Below are positions 10,968 through 22,960 of a DNA stretch of 64,000 nt, piece by piece. The notes under the pieces were generated by a model. The model had not been told where the DNA came from, searched no databases, and saw only the letters and a program-made list of their open reading frames with translations. The position numbers and the translations under genes are program-made. How positions within the stretch are numbered: the first letter of the stretch is position 1; each line of letters begins with the position of its first letter. This DNA is from Pomphorhynchus laevis (lineage: Eukaryota > Acanthocephala > Palaeacanthocephala > Echinorhynchida > Pomphorhynchidae), in contig WNNJ02002688.1 in the NCBI GenBank assembly GCA_012934845.2, positions 1 to 64,000 of the forward strand. Reading direction: 5' to 3'.

Positions 10968-11246
10968 AGGAAGAAGTTTGCATCCCAAGTGGTTTACACT
11001 TTAAAATGTAAACTGCTACACGTGATCACGTTTAAGAGACCAGGTAATGGCCAATAGCTAGGTCGCGTAGCGCGTGGAGTGAAGGTGGTAGATCTTTATA
11101 GATCTTGTTCCAGCCTGCAACCGCCTTAAGCAGGGCAGCCCCCTGTCAGATGCTGCTGGATGGCCCGTTGTAAGTTTAGTCTGAGTCAACTAAACTAGGT
11201 GGCGACACCGAAAAAGCAACGTTAAAAATTATGACTTAAAAGTTAC
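10968..11246 (+). other. Naiad-like 5' leader
   Basis: A G/C-richer, non-coding leader shared with 37530-37790 and in part with 35583-35715. It starts near AAGAAGTTTGCATCC and includes CACGTGATCACGTTTAA-like and GCTGCTGGAT segments and several short self-complementary pieces (GATCT and AGATC around 11092-11108). Conservation between copies suggests that it is part of the element, perhaps its promoter or pseudo-LTR start; no promoter motif can be named with confidence. Confidence 0.6.
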
Positions 11247-11813
11247 ATGTACTCAACAATATTGGAAAAATACGTAAGTACTAATGATTTCAATTTTAGA
11301 TATTTTAAATGTAACAGAAAAAATTGTATAGTTTGTGATGTTATAAATAATAATAATTGTATCGTAAGTAATACGACAAACAAATGTTTTTCATTAAATA
11401 TTAATAATAATTGTAACTGCAATACCGCAGGTGTAGTGTATCTTATACAATGTTGTACATGTGGATTGCAATATATAGGAAAAACATATCAAATGTTAAA
11501 AACTAGGTTTAGGTAACACATATATAATATACAGCATAATAGTCAAACTATATTTCATAAACATATGAGATTAATAGGACATGATATTAAAAACTGTAAA
11601 TTATTTATTTTAGAACATATTATCAAAGAAAACATTTCAATATTAAATCAAAAACTATTAGAAAAAGAAGATTTTTGGATTAAAACGCTTAATTCCATGT
11701 ACCCATTAGGATTGAATGACGTGGTACAAGGAATTGGCAGAAGTAGTATAATACATAATAAACAACTATATTATAATAATCCGGTTAAAACGCAAACCAA
11801 GAAGTCATGGTGA
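11247..11813 (+). pseudogene. GIY-YIG endonuclease domain of Naiad-like element
   Basis: The translation shows a cysteine cluster (CNRKNCIVC), then VVYLIQC and [15 protein letters not shown], which together form the GIY-YIG signature, followed by a segment with histidines ([10 protein letters not shown]) and [18 protein letters not shown], a conserved end of PLE endonucleases. GIY-YIG endonucleases nick target DNA for integration. The same domain occurs at 35716-36250. The two copies share at least one break, so they descend from one already defective copy or from each other. Confidence 0.8.
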
Positions 11814-12276
11814 TATAATGAATAGGAAAAATGGACTTAAAAATATAAATATATATGGACAATTAGAAATATTAAAACAACTTTTCAGAAATAATAAGCT
11901 AAAAGATCTTTATGTAAATATAAGAAGTTTTTCTAAAGATATCATATGTTCAATAAATCAAAAATTAATTAACGACTATGATAGGCTAAGTTGTATAATA
12001 GACAGTTAGTGTAATACAAAATACTATAATCGTACAATAAATGTTAATAATAACAACACAAAATATACATTAACCATAAACTTCATTAATAAATGTATAG
12101 ATAACATAAATATAGCCGGACTTTTAAATAATTCTAAAAGTAAAGAAATAATAGGGTCAGATTTAAGTAAATATATTCCTAAAATAAGGTATAAACTCCT
12201 ACCACCATTAGGACGAAAAATTTGTAATTATAATAAAGAATTAAAATCAATATGTAACGATAATATTAGAAACATA

Positions 12277-13952
12277 ATGGAAACAGAATGCAATTGTAAA
12301 AGTCTTAGTTTTGATAAAATAAATGAACATATATGTACCCATAATCTAGAATTAATTGAAAATTGTGAATTAAGAAAGCTGCTATCAAAAGGGTATAAAT
12401 ATAGATTAAATAATAACAACGACAAAAATAAAATTTACAATTCGTTATATAATAACTTAAATGATTACTTTAGTAAGCTGATTAATAGTGAAAGCTCGAA
12501 TATATCTAAGATAAAAATTTGGAAAGATTATATATTTGATAAAATTAAAAATAAAATGAAAATAACAAACAATTATAAAAGGAAAGATAAAATTAATAAA
12601 GATATGTATAAAGAACTTACTAAATTAAAGGATAACTATATAATAACAACTATTGATAAAGCTAGTAATAACTTTGTCTTCATATGCAAAAAGCTTTATT
12701 ATGATATACTAATGAAAGAGGTTAATTCTAATGATTTAAATGTAAATCCAACATATGAACGTAGTGAGTTGAGTTTAGAAACAATTATTACAAGTCACTG
12801 TTCTATAATGGATAAAAAGGGTATAAAGGTTGAATTAGATAATAAAACTATACCTATATTATATTGGAATCCAAAATTACATAAAAATCCAATAAAACCT
12901 AGGTTCATATGTAGTGCGTTTAAATGTACATTAAAACCACTTTCTGTCTATATGAATAAAATACTTAAAGTAATTAAAGCACACTTTAAAAAATATTGCA
13001 AGGTAATCGAAATTAATACTGGTATAAAACACTATTTCAGTATTAATTCTACAAAAGAATTTTTAGAACAGACAAAAGGAATAAATTTTCAAAATATAAA
13101 TACATACGATTTTAGTACGCTTATACAAATCTAGATTTAGTAGATATTAAAGAAGCGTTAGTAAAATTAATTAATCTTATATTCGGAAAAAGATATACAT
13201 ATATATGTTATAATAATTATAACGCCTATCTAACAAAAATTAAACCATCAAATAAATATAAATATATGGATAAAATTGAATTAATAGAATCCTTAAATAT
13301 TTTGATAAATCAAAATTATTTAAAAGTAGGGACATCTATATTTAGACAAGTAAAAGGTGTTCCAATGGGTGGTAATAGTAGCCCAATTATAGCTGACTTG
13401 TTTTTAAGCTTTATAGAATATGAATTTGTTCATAACTGTGTAAAAACTAAATCTAAACAATATAAATATATGAAATATATGTTTCGATACATTGATGATA
13501 TATGTGTATTTAATTCTAATAATTTTTATTCAATTAGTGAGCACATTTATCCAGAAAGCCTTATTCTTAACAAAACCAATATTAATGATAAAGAAGGTGT
13601 ATATCTAGATATGAACATTAAATTAACATTAACTAAAACTACTATTAATTTATATCGTAAAGATGACATATTTAAATTTACAAGAAACATATTTTTGCAT
13701 GAGCATTCATGCATACCATATAATATAAAATATAATACATTAAATAATGAAATTTTAAGAATTGCAACAATATGTAATGATATTGGCTTTCTTCAAAATC
13801 ATTTAAATAATTTAATAGATACATATTTTAAACTAGGTTACTATAAAAATAACATCAAGCAGAAAATAGTAAAATATATAAATCAACACAATAATATAAA
13901 GAATAAATTTAAACTCTTAAGTGGCAAATTTTTATGGATGGATAATAAATAA
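12277..13952 (+). pseudogene. CxC linker and reverse transcriptase of Naiad-like element
   Basis: ECNCKSLSF near the start gives the CxC motif typical of N-terminal-endonuclease Penelope elements. The RT follows: TTIDKASNNFVF, ILYWNPKLHKNPIKPRF (fingers), VKGVPMGGNSSPIIADLF (motif B) and [10 protein letters not shown] (catalytic DD), then [10 protein letters not shown] and a thumb ending near 13952. This RT group is sister to telomerase. The coding region is broken in this copy. The Lys/Asn/Ile-rich composition matches the host's A/T bias, unlike the LINEs around it. Confidence 0.85.
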
Positions 13953-13996
13953 TATACTTTGCATTAGAATAAGATACTAGATAGTTATTTCAGAGG

Positions 13997-14145
13997 AAAT
14001 ACATCATTAGCATGTATTTGGCCCCGCTGCTATGTTGGGTAGAGGAGTTAGGGGCCGAAACCTGATAGCATAGCAGTTCCTCCTGATGACCTCTAATTCT
14101 TATTCTGATACAACGTCTGTTATTTATTAGTCAATTCATAAAAAT
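13997..14145 (+). repeat. Conserved GC-rich terminal block of Naiad-like family
   Basis: This block recurs almost unchanged at about 1596-1745 and in variants at 17512-17632, 22380-22530 (minus), 6515-6575, 7000-7060 and 7330-7450 (minus). It contains GGCCCC and GGGGCC, and CTGCTATG and CATAGCAG, in an A-B-A'-B' order, then GTTCCTCCTGATGACCTC and GTCTGTTATTTATTAGTC. It lies after the RT stop and before the A/T tail. It may be the RT recognition structure or part of the pseudo-LTR. Confidence 0.75.
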
Positions 14146-14409
14146 GACGTTTATTTTAAATTTTATTTTTTATTTTTATTTTTTAACTTGATTAAAATTA
14201 TAGAAAATCTAAAAACAATTATTAATTTTATTATTTAATTATTAAATTTTGATTTAGCATTATTATGTTTTGTTTATTTTATAATTATATTACAATACGT
14301 AGACTCAGTTAGCTGATTTAATTTTCCGAGATGAGCTAAGAGTGAGAAGGACAACCTCTCTCCTGGTTCGTGCTAGGAGGAGGCATCTCACTCCAGCTAA
14401 CTTAACACA

Positions 14410-16857
14410 ATGCAAAGTATTCAAGAGCCTTTTTCACTGAATATCCTTCAGTGGAATTCGGGAGGTGCTTCTACCCTTAGCCTTCTATCTGGTAGAGATT
14501 CGGATGTTATAGTCTTTCAGGAGACGCGGTCTATCCGTCTCCCCCAGGACATTACTCGATTTATCCCCAAATACATTTACACCCACTTCACTCCGTACAG
14601 CACTCCTCCTCACGCCTATTCATAAGAAGGTCTTTTAACCCCCAGTTAAATGCTCCTTAAGATCATCCCTTCTTTTAAACTATTCTTGTCCAGCCCTGTC
14701 TTGTTTAGCTATATCACTGTGTAAGAATGGTAAACGTATCAGTATAGCCAATATTTATATACGGTCAGGAGAAATTCACAAGAACCGTGAGCTCCTGGAC
14801 CGTATTTTGGGTAGTGGCTACGACATGTTACTCGGTGACTTCAACGACAGAACTGGTCGTTGAATTAATGCAGCACTCCGCAGAGCCATGAACGATTACC
14901 TTATTCACAAACCAACGTCATCCACCTTTCATTGCTCAACAACTAATTCTCTCCTCGACATAGGATGTGGTTGTTGAAACCCATCTGTACTGAGCAGTCG
15001 CGCCAAAAACAGACCATCTCTCATGACCTAATTCGTTGGCGGATAGAGGAAGATACGTTGCTTAGAAGGAGGTTTCACTTTGATCCCATCAGAGTGGCTT
15101 TCTTTCAGGCGGCTATCCAACTCTTCCCCAGAATTGGTAATGAGAGTTTGATCGAATTTAATTCCTACCTCTCATCGCAAGCTACCGCGTTTATTTCGAC
15201 TACCTATAAACGGTCGTATTTACAATCCCACTCCAACAAAACTCAAGGTTCTGACTAAAATGCTATACCTTCCCAATGTATCTGTTTCCGCCAGGCAAGG
15301 CCATCTCGAATGAATACTGGAGCACTAGATATAGGTTCCAGCTGAGCAGGGATAAGGCGAACATTGCTCACCTTAACCCTTCTCAGTATTTCTTCTAGAA
15401 GATATTCAAGAAGGAGTTTGTCTGTTGGAAGGATATAGCTTTAAGCTGCATTGGTAGTATAGGCCTTGATAATGTTTTGGAGTCACTATCCCTACATAAT
15501 TATGGAGTCACTCAATCACCCCAACCAATCCCACCTTGGGGTGACTTCAGGAGCAGGGACTTATTTGTTACAGATATACTAAACTCTTAGGGGCCACTTC
15601 CGGGCACCTTTAAATCCGTAGCTTCACTATCTTCTCGAGTCTGTCAGCTTTTGACAGCCGATCAAAGAAGAGAAGTGGCCGTCACAATGCTTTTAGCCTC
15701 ACCATCCGATGTAGCCGGCATCAATATTAGTCGTAGATTTTTTTACCCAAGCGTACTCTGGTTTCATGTCCTAAAGATCTGCGTCCCATTTCGATTTAAA
15801 ACTCCCTCATCTCCATCTACGAAAAAGCGCTTGCGCGTAGAATCCGCGACCATTTAAGTAGGCGTAATTTGATCCCACCGAGTTTTCATGGGTTTGTCAA
15901 AGGTCGCTCGGTCCATTCAGCAAGAGGTGAAGTGCATCAGTTTTGTAGGGATAATAGCCATCAACTAGCTGTGGCTGTTTTCCTTGACTTTTCTGCTGTA
16001 TTTGACCGCATTTTCATTCACTTTGTTATCTCCTCTCTCAGGTCCCTCGGGTTGCCTGCGAGAATTGTTAACAGGGTGGAGATATTACTGTATACCAAGC
16101 GATTCTACTATGAAGACGACCCTGATGCGCGCCAGTTATACCCTATTACGGGTGTGCCTCAAGGATTTCTACATTCTCCTATCTTATATATTGCTGCCTC
16201 CATTGTACTATTCAAGAATTTTAAACGTGATCAACATCTAATGGTATACGCTGATGATACCACGGCCATGTTCTCTGGACGCAGGTGCAAAGATGTCGCC
16301 TCGGACATCAGCCGTTTCTTTTTAAGATTAACAGATCAGCTGACCCCATCCAATCTTATTTTAAATTCGTTTAAATCGCCGGTGGTTGTCTTTCATGGCA
16401 CCTCTGCGACAAAGAAAAAATTAAAGAGACTAGCACTCTCAGCTCTATCTTCCATATTGACTAACCACTCTCTACCTTCACAAGTCGGGTAAAATACCTG
16501 GGGTTCACTGTTACGGTAAACTGGTCGGCGAAAGCTGACCTGGATAGACTTAAGCGTATTCTGAAGAAAGCTAGTTGAACCCTGAAACGGGCTCAGCATC
16601 TGTCGTTGATTGGGAAAACCCAAGTGCGCCTCTGGGGTACTTTGGCTATCTCGGGATTAGTCTTATTTTCGATAGGACGTCATCCAGAGCAAATATTAAG
16701 GTTTCTCAAGCTCTTCATCTCGCGATTACCGAGCATAGTTCGTCTCGATTAGATTCTTCGGTGGGTGAAAGACTCCGGGTGGTTCAGTCGGAGAGCGGCG
16801 TGTTGGATGTGCTGGAGGGCTCAGATCCCGCTGGACCTGAAGCCGTGACATCATTAT
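14410..16857 (+). pseudogene. Jockey-like LINE (family J) ORF2, broken copy
   Basis: Starts with MQSIQEPFSLNILQWNSGG and VFQETRSIRLPQD (APE-type endonuclease), continues with LGDFNDRTGR and SHDLIRWRIEEDTLLRRR, then RT motifs VFLDFSAVFDR, TGVPQGFLHSPILY and VYADDTTAMFSG, and a C-terminal tail to about 16857. It matches the copy at 28047-30498 throughout. Stops (for example after codon 71) and several frameshifts make it a pseudogene. A 3' untranslated region follows to about 16960. No RNase H domain is seen. Confidence 0.85.
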
Positions 16858-16959
16858 GAAGACTAAATGCTATTATGAGTTGTCTTATTTGAACTGCATT
16901 TGTTTTTTTTTCTAATGTCTCTTTTCGTTATTTTTTAGTGGTTGTTATTATTTAAGAAA

Positions 16960-17509
16960 TTCCTTATTATTATAAATTTAAATAGTTCAAAATGTTTACA
17001 TGCTTTGTGTTTGAATTTCGGTATAAGTTTGATGTACTTGTGAAACGTTCATGTTAAACTATTTTAATCTAGACATTTTGCAAAATAAACAAGCTCTGTT
17101 TACCAAAATCATTAACTTCCCATCCGTTTAAACTTGACTTGCCGTTAATACATACCCAATAATTGCACGCGGTTTAAATTTGATTACACTTTAATATCTG
17201 TAGCATCATATGTTGCTAAAATTACTTTTATAAATCAAGCGATTAAATGTTTGTCTTTAAATTTTCAGTTTTAAAATTCCTTTCATAAATCAATCAGTAT
17301 AAGGTGAGAACGTGTATTATAAAAGAGTTTGTGTTTTATTTTTTAAAAATACTAACATTTATAGCTAATATAAATAGCTAATTCGGTTCCCATTTTATTA
17401 TTAGCTAATATGTAGAATCTATTCTAATCGATTAGGAATTGCTGCTTCTATATATTAAAAGGCATAAAATTATTCCGTTTTCTGGAGTTCATATCACACG
17501 GCTAGAATA
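16960..17509. other. A+T-rich sequence, nothing recognised
   Basis: Lies between the end of the LINE and a Naiad-like terminal block. No coding or structural signal was found. Confidence 0.45.
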
Positions 17510-17720
17510 GGAATATTTTCGGCCCCTGTTTAAAGTACAGGGCCCGAACCTGATAGCGTAGCAGTTCCTTCTGATGACCTCTAATCCTTATTCTTATACA
17601 AAGTTTGTTATTTATTAGTCAATTCATAAAAATTTACTATTATTTTAAATTTCAGTTTATAATGTCAGTATACTTTTAAATGAAAGTTGATTTAAAGGTA
17701 AATTTGCGATAAAAAATCAA
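17510..17720 (+). repeat. Solo Naiad-like terminal block
   Basis: GCAGTTCCTTCTGATGACCT and TTTGTTATTTATTAGTCAAT match the family block, with no RT before it. Its upper part differs from the 14-kb copy: GGCCCCTGT and ACAGGGCCC form one nearly perfect local hairpin here (about 17521-17552). Confidence 0.75.
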
Positions 17721-18059
17721 ATTATGTAATAATTTGTAGATTTAATTAATCAGATTAGATAATTGATTCTGTGTTATCAAAAAAGATTTTAATGAGATTT
17801 TATAAAATTGTTATTAACATTAAAATTAAATAATAAAAATTAAATAATTAAATAATACATTTTTAAATAATAATAAATTCTGCAATTGCAGAACAAGACT
17901 TCTGTAATTGCAAAAGTCTCAATTTTGATAATATAAAATAGTTTAATTTTTAAAATAAAATCTTAATTTTGAAAATAGTGAATAAAGAAAGATGCTACCA
18001 AAAGGGTATAAATAATAAAAAAGTCAATATAAATATTAATAAAAGTCATTTTTTATGAA

Positions 18060-18740
18060 TTGAATAATAAATAACAGACGATATATACAAGAATAAGGAT
18101 TAGAGGTCATTAAAAACATTATAGAAGCAGAATGCAATTGTAAAAGTCTTAGTTTTGATAAAATAAATGAACATATATGTACCCATAATCTAGAATTAAT
18201 TGAAAATTGTGAATTAAGAAAGCTGCTATCAAAAGGGTATAAATATAGATTAAATAATAACAACGACAAAAATAAAATTTACAATTCGTTATATAATAAC
18301 TTAAATGATTACTTTAGTAAGCTGATTAATAGTGAAAGCTCGAATATATCTAAGATAAAAATTTGGAAAGATTATATATTTGATAAAATTAAAAATAAAA
18401 TGAAAATAACAAACAATTATAAAAGGAAAGATAAAATTAATAAAGATATGTATAAAGAACTTACTAAATTAAAGAATAACTATATAATAACAACTATTGA
18501 TAAAGCTAGTAATAACTTTGTCTTCATATGCAAAAAGCTTTATTATGATATACTAATGAAAGAGGTTAATTCTAATGATTTAAATTTAAATCCAACATAT
18601 GAAGGTGGTGAGTTGAGTTTTGAAACAATTATTACAAGTCACTGTTCTATAATGGATAAAAAGGGTATAAATGTTGAATTAGATAATAAAACCATACCTA
18701 TATTATATTGGAATCCAAAATTAAAAATAAAATGAAAATA
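18060..18740 (+). mobile_element. Naiad-like fragment: inverted 3' end joined to CxC-RT start
   Basis: Bases 18060-18108 are the 3' terminal sequence of the family in minus orientation; from 18110 the sequence switches to plus orientation and follows the RT start of the 14-kb copy (12262-12880), including the CxC residues (ECNCKSLSF) and NPTYEGGELSFETIITSH. It stops inside the fingers domain. Such inverted 3'-end-plus-truncated-body structures are known for Penelope-like insertions. The copy is broken. Confidence 0.8.
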
Positions 18741-18754
18741 ACAAACAATTTCAT

Positions 18755-19320
18755 AACAAATAAGGATTAGAGGTCATTAAAAACATTGTAGAAACAGAAT
18801 TAAAATGCAAAATTCTTAATTTTGATAAAATAAATGAACATATATGTACCCATAATCTAGAATTAATTGAAAATAGTGAATTAAGGAAAATGCCATCAAA
18901 AGGGTAAAAACATATATTAAACATAGCTGTAACACTGATTATGTTACAGTAGTACTCTATGATATTACTAGAAAATTTTATTAAATAATAACGATAAAAA
19001 TATTATGATATACTGATGTAAACACAACATATGAACGTAGTGATTTAAACTTAGAAATAAGATATATACCTTATTAGAAGATGTAAAGGATATAATTAGA
19101 AAATTGAGCGATACCTATATTATATTAAAATCCATAATTACATAAATCCAATGAAACCCATGCTAATACTTAAGTTAATGCTAAGTAAAGTTAATGCTTT
19201 TAACTTTACATAAACACCAATTTCAGTTTATATGATGACTAAAATAATATGACGGTTAAAATAAACGGTATAAAACATATTTTAGTATCAATTCCTCGAT
19301 AAGAATTTAAAAACATAAAT
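18755..19320 (+). mobile_element. Degenerate second Naiad-like fragment
   Basis: Starts with the same junction as the previous entry (AAGGATTAGAGGTCATTAAA at about 18762) and repeats part of the CxC-RT start to about 18910. Traces of RT similarity (ATACCTATATTATATT..., ACACCAATTTCAGTTTATAT) continue to about 19320 with heavy decay. Confidence 0.6.
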
Positions 19321-20575
19321 TGTGCATGCGTTTCAGGATTGTTTTGGAAATTATACGAAAATGCTATGTAAATGTTTAAAGGACGGTTCTAATTACAAAA
19401 TTAATTTAATCGATATGACACATCTTCAACTGAGCTCTATTTGATTCTACACAATCTCAACCGACTACTTACCAACAAATCACAGATTAAATCGTAAAAA
19501 CTTAATTGTACATGCAGGTTTAGCAAAAACGACAGTTATGTAATCAAATTACAAACACGAAAACTTAAATTGTAGATGTTTTGAAGATATTTTTACTAAA
19601 CAAGCACTGTTCAAGCTGTTGACATCATTTTTAGGGGAAAGTCCACTATCAAAAAAATTGTTATTGCGACAGTTTACTCAGTTCAACAAACTATTGTTAG
19701 GGATCAATGTTCTTCGGCATTAAACACATGCAAATAACCAAAATAAAAGAAATGTAAGTGAATAAAACAGACGTGCCAACATGCATTGACAATTTAAAAA
19801 TTATGTTTGATAAAATATGTAATTAAAAGCATTTGATGATAAAAATATCGAGTTGAAGGCACACTGGTGAATAACGAAAACGTAATAAACACACTTTGAA
19901 TTGTTGCGTAATATGCTAATTCCGACGCTACCGATTTCAACATTTTTCTTTTGATGTCTATAAGGTCGAAACTTGTAATTAAATATAAAATGCATCTAAG
20001 ACGACGAATTTATATACTATAAATGCGTCGTCTTTTATTATAGGGAAATAAATCTAAATTAATTCTATTATCGCTAAAATATTGTATCAATGCCGATTTG
20101 TAATTATATAATAAATTAAATTGTGAAAAGTTAGGAACAAAGCTATTTTTTCCTAATGTATTTATGGATGTACATAAAGACATTTTCCACCTTTTTAACT
20201 TTTTAAATAATAATTTCTATAAATTTCAGTTTAATGTTGATACATTTATATATGAAAATACATATAAATGCATTTAGTAGCTTGACAAGGTTATCCATAA
20301 TTTGCAAAACATTTATTGACAGAAATATTTTTAACATCCACTCTGTAAGCGTAAATTTAAATAATAATTATCACGAGATAATGTAAGCGTATTTATGATT
20401 CAGCAGTAAATGACAAAAGGTATATGTCATTGGCCATGTTAAAAAGTACCGGAATGACGAGTAAAAATTAACATTTTTAATATATTTAAATTATTAATCA
20501 TAATTTTTACTTATTTCATATTTTTCAATTTTTAATCTTTCTCATCCTTTTCGTATATTTACTTTTTATTTTTTA
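19321..20575. other. A+T-rich sequence, nothing recognised
   Basis: No protein-like frame and no repeat family of this window was recognised here. Confidence 0.4.
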
Positions 20576-20579
20576 TTAC

Positions 20580-20890
20580 ACTAAATAATCAAATTTCATC
20601 AGAGGAAAAACGTCATTAGCATATATTTGACCCGGCTGCTATTATGAGTTAAGGAATAAGAGCAGAAACACATTAATCAAATCATAAAAATTGATTTTAT
20701 TTTAAATTTCAATTTTTACATTATAGAAATAAATTATGTAAATAAATTACGTAGACTTACTTAGTTGATCTGATATTATTTACATACTCATTTGAGGGAA
20801 CTTTTTGATTTATATATTGTAATATTAAAAAATTAAATATCTATTATAATATAATAAATATTAATATAATTATATAATTCATAAATAAAA
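20580..20890 (+). repeat. Decayed Naiad-like 3' end
   Basis: ATCAGAGGAAAAACGTCATT, then CCGGCTGCTA and AATCATAAAAATTGATTTTA follow the order of the family's 3' region, with a deletion in the GC-rich block. An A/T tail related to the family tail (GTAGACTTACTTAGTTGATC near 20750) follows. Confidence 0.6.
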
Positions 20891-22079
20891 TGAAACAAAA
20901 GTGTCTAGCGAAAACGACAAATTTCAATTCCTTTCCAAAATACAAGTAAAAAATAATGAATTTATCAAAATAGTGAATTATAAAAATTCTACTTTAAAGT
21001 CAAATTGTATTATTCATTTTTAACTATAACATGGTTTAAAACATTAAGAGAAATTTAATACATTACATATTAATACATTACTCACATTACTTAAATCACT
21101 TAAATCTAAATTATCAAATCATTATTTAAATGATTTAATTTCCATAAATTATTATTTTTATCAATAAATCAGTTAAGTTATTTCAGTTATGTATAACGTA
21201 ATTTATAAATCAAGTCTCATAACTTAACTTATTAATATTTGAACTTTGTGGTAAGTTTGGATATTAGCAATTCGTAGTTAATGATATTATGATCCTATTA
21301 ATATCATATTTGATCATAAAAACAATACAGTTCTATGTAATGGTCTTGTCTCCATAAATATTAATATATATTATATAATATAATATATATAATAGCTTTA
21401 TCTATGAAAATAGATATATCAACGATGCATCTATTTAGCAAAAAAAGTTCATTACAGAATACAATCTGATATTAATTAAATGTGAAAATTCAAACTCATG
21501 AACACATGTAAGTTGCATGTAAATTGGCGAATCAAGTCAATTACGAATCGGCGATTCCATTTGAATGTTATCAGGGAACACACGGTTTATTTGCTTTCTT
21601 CTACATCAATTTCTGTTTTAAAACAAGATTATATGCGAAGCAATAATTGGTTCTAACAGTATGCTCACATAATCTGCTCAATTTACTACATATTTTTGGG
21701 AATATATTATAAGCAACGCATAAAATGTTACTTATAATTTAAGCTGATTCTTTACATTGCTAACGTTATCAGTATTTTATATATACAGTATTACAATTTT
21801 TTATTTATTTTACGAATAGATCTTTTATTTATTTAAAGACAAAAAACGTGTTAACAATTTTTTTGACAAAATACACGTTGACATGATTTACATGATTAAC
21901 GTTGACATGCAAAGGATTAAATTAATTGATATCATCAGTTAAATTAATGTAATAATGTCATCTATAGGTATACATGAAATATTTAGAAGACCAAACTAAA
22001 TTGATAGCAGTAATTTACTAATTGCTTACAATAATTAATCCCTAACAATTATTAGAATTGTTCGTGTCTACTTCACTTG
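20891..22079. other. A+T-rich sequence, nothing recognised
   Basis: Mixed A/T-rich DNA with short AT palindromes (around 21360-21390). No gene or repeat family was identified. Confidence 0.4.
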
Positions 22080-22960
22080 GTGTCTACAACAATAAAATAT
22101 AAATCAAATCAGCTAACTAAGTTTACGTATTTAATATAATTACAAAATAAACAAAACATAATAATGCTAAATCAAAATTTGTATTGTAAGTAATACGACA
22201 AACACATGTTTTTGATTTAATTAAATCAGCTAACTGAGTCTACGTATTTAATATAATTATAAACTAAACAAAACATAATAATGCTAAATCAAAATTTAAT
22301 AATTAAATAATAAAATTAATAATTGTTTTTAGATTTTCTATAATTTAAATCAAGTTAAAATAAAAAAAATGAAATTTAAAGTCAATTTTTATGAATTGAC
22401 TAATAAATAACAGACGATGTATAAGAATAAGGATTAGATGTCATAAGGAAGAACTGCTGTGCTATCAGATTTCAGTCTCTAATTACTCTACCCATCGGGG
22501 CCAAATACGTGCTAATTACATATTTCCTCTGATTAAATTTGATTACAAGTATCTTATTCTAATACAAAGTATATTATTTATTATCCATTCATAAAAATTT
22601 TCCGCTAATGATTTTAAATTTATTTTTAATATTATTGTGTTAATTTATATATTATACTATTTTCTGTTTGATTATATTTTTATAGTAACCTAGTTTAAAA
22701 TATGTATCTATTAAATTATCTAAATGATTTTGAAGAAAGTTAATATCATTACATATTGTTGCAATTCTTAAAATTTCATTATTTAATGTATTATATTTTA
22801 TATTATATGGTATGCATGAATGCTCATGCAAAAATATGTTTCTTGTAAATTTAAATATGTCATCTTTACGATATAAATTAATAGTAGTTTTAATTGATGT
22901 TAATTTAATGTTCATATCAAGATATACACCTTCTTTATAAATTATTTATCATTAATACTG
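22080..22960 (-). mobile_element. Naiad-like 3' part in minus orientation
   Basis: On the minus strand: RT C-terminal region (22652-22960; [19 protein letters not shown] and [19 protein letters not shown]), then the terminal block (22560-22380) and the A/T tail ending at about 22220. A second partial tail with a short plus-strand endonuclease piece (GTAAGTAATACGACAAACAC) precedes it at 22090-22215. The last 88 codons are open; the rest of the element is missing. Confidence 0.8.

Larger units (their letters stand above)
10968..14325 (+). mobile_element. Naiad-like Penelope element with N-terminal GIY-YIG, nearly full length
   Basis: In order: 5' leader (10968-11246), GIY-YIG endonuclease (11247-11813), linker, CxC motif and reverse transcriptase (12277-13952), 3' untranslated region with conserved block (13997-14145), and an A/T-rich tail ending ACTCAGTTAGCTGATTTA at 14325. 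Endonuclease before RT with a CxC linker is the order described for the Naiad clade of Penelope-like elements; canonical Penelope elements have the endonuclease C-terminal. The coding region of about 900 codons has about five breaks, so this copy is dead. It lies between ORF1 and ORF2 of a LINE (9671-10745 and 14410-16857), so it is younger than that LINE. Confidence 0.85.

Noticed and set aside
10759-11004. 81-codon frame after the family-J ORF1
   Set aside because: It spans the LINE-to-Naiad-like boundary and shows no family resemblance; probably a chance frame.
11030-11130. Internal pol III promoter in the Naiad-like leader
   Set aside because: TAGCTAGGTCG and GTTCCAGCC only loosely resemble A and B boxes and are not kept in the copy at 37.6 kb.
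11247-13952. Selenocysteine recoding in the Naiad-like frame (known in some Naiads)
   Set aside because: The interruptions visible here do not look like a repeated in-frame TGA pattern at cysteine positions; ordinary decay explains them.
13997-14145. Hammerhead ribozyme in the Naiad-like terminal block
   Set aside because: CTGATGA and GAAA are both present, but GAAA comes first and no arrangement gives stems I, II and III with an NUH cleavage site, on either strand.
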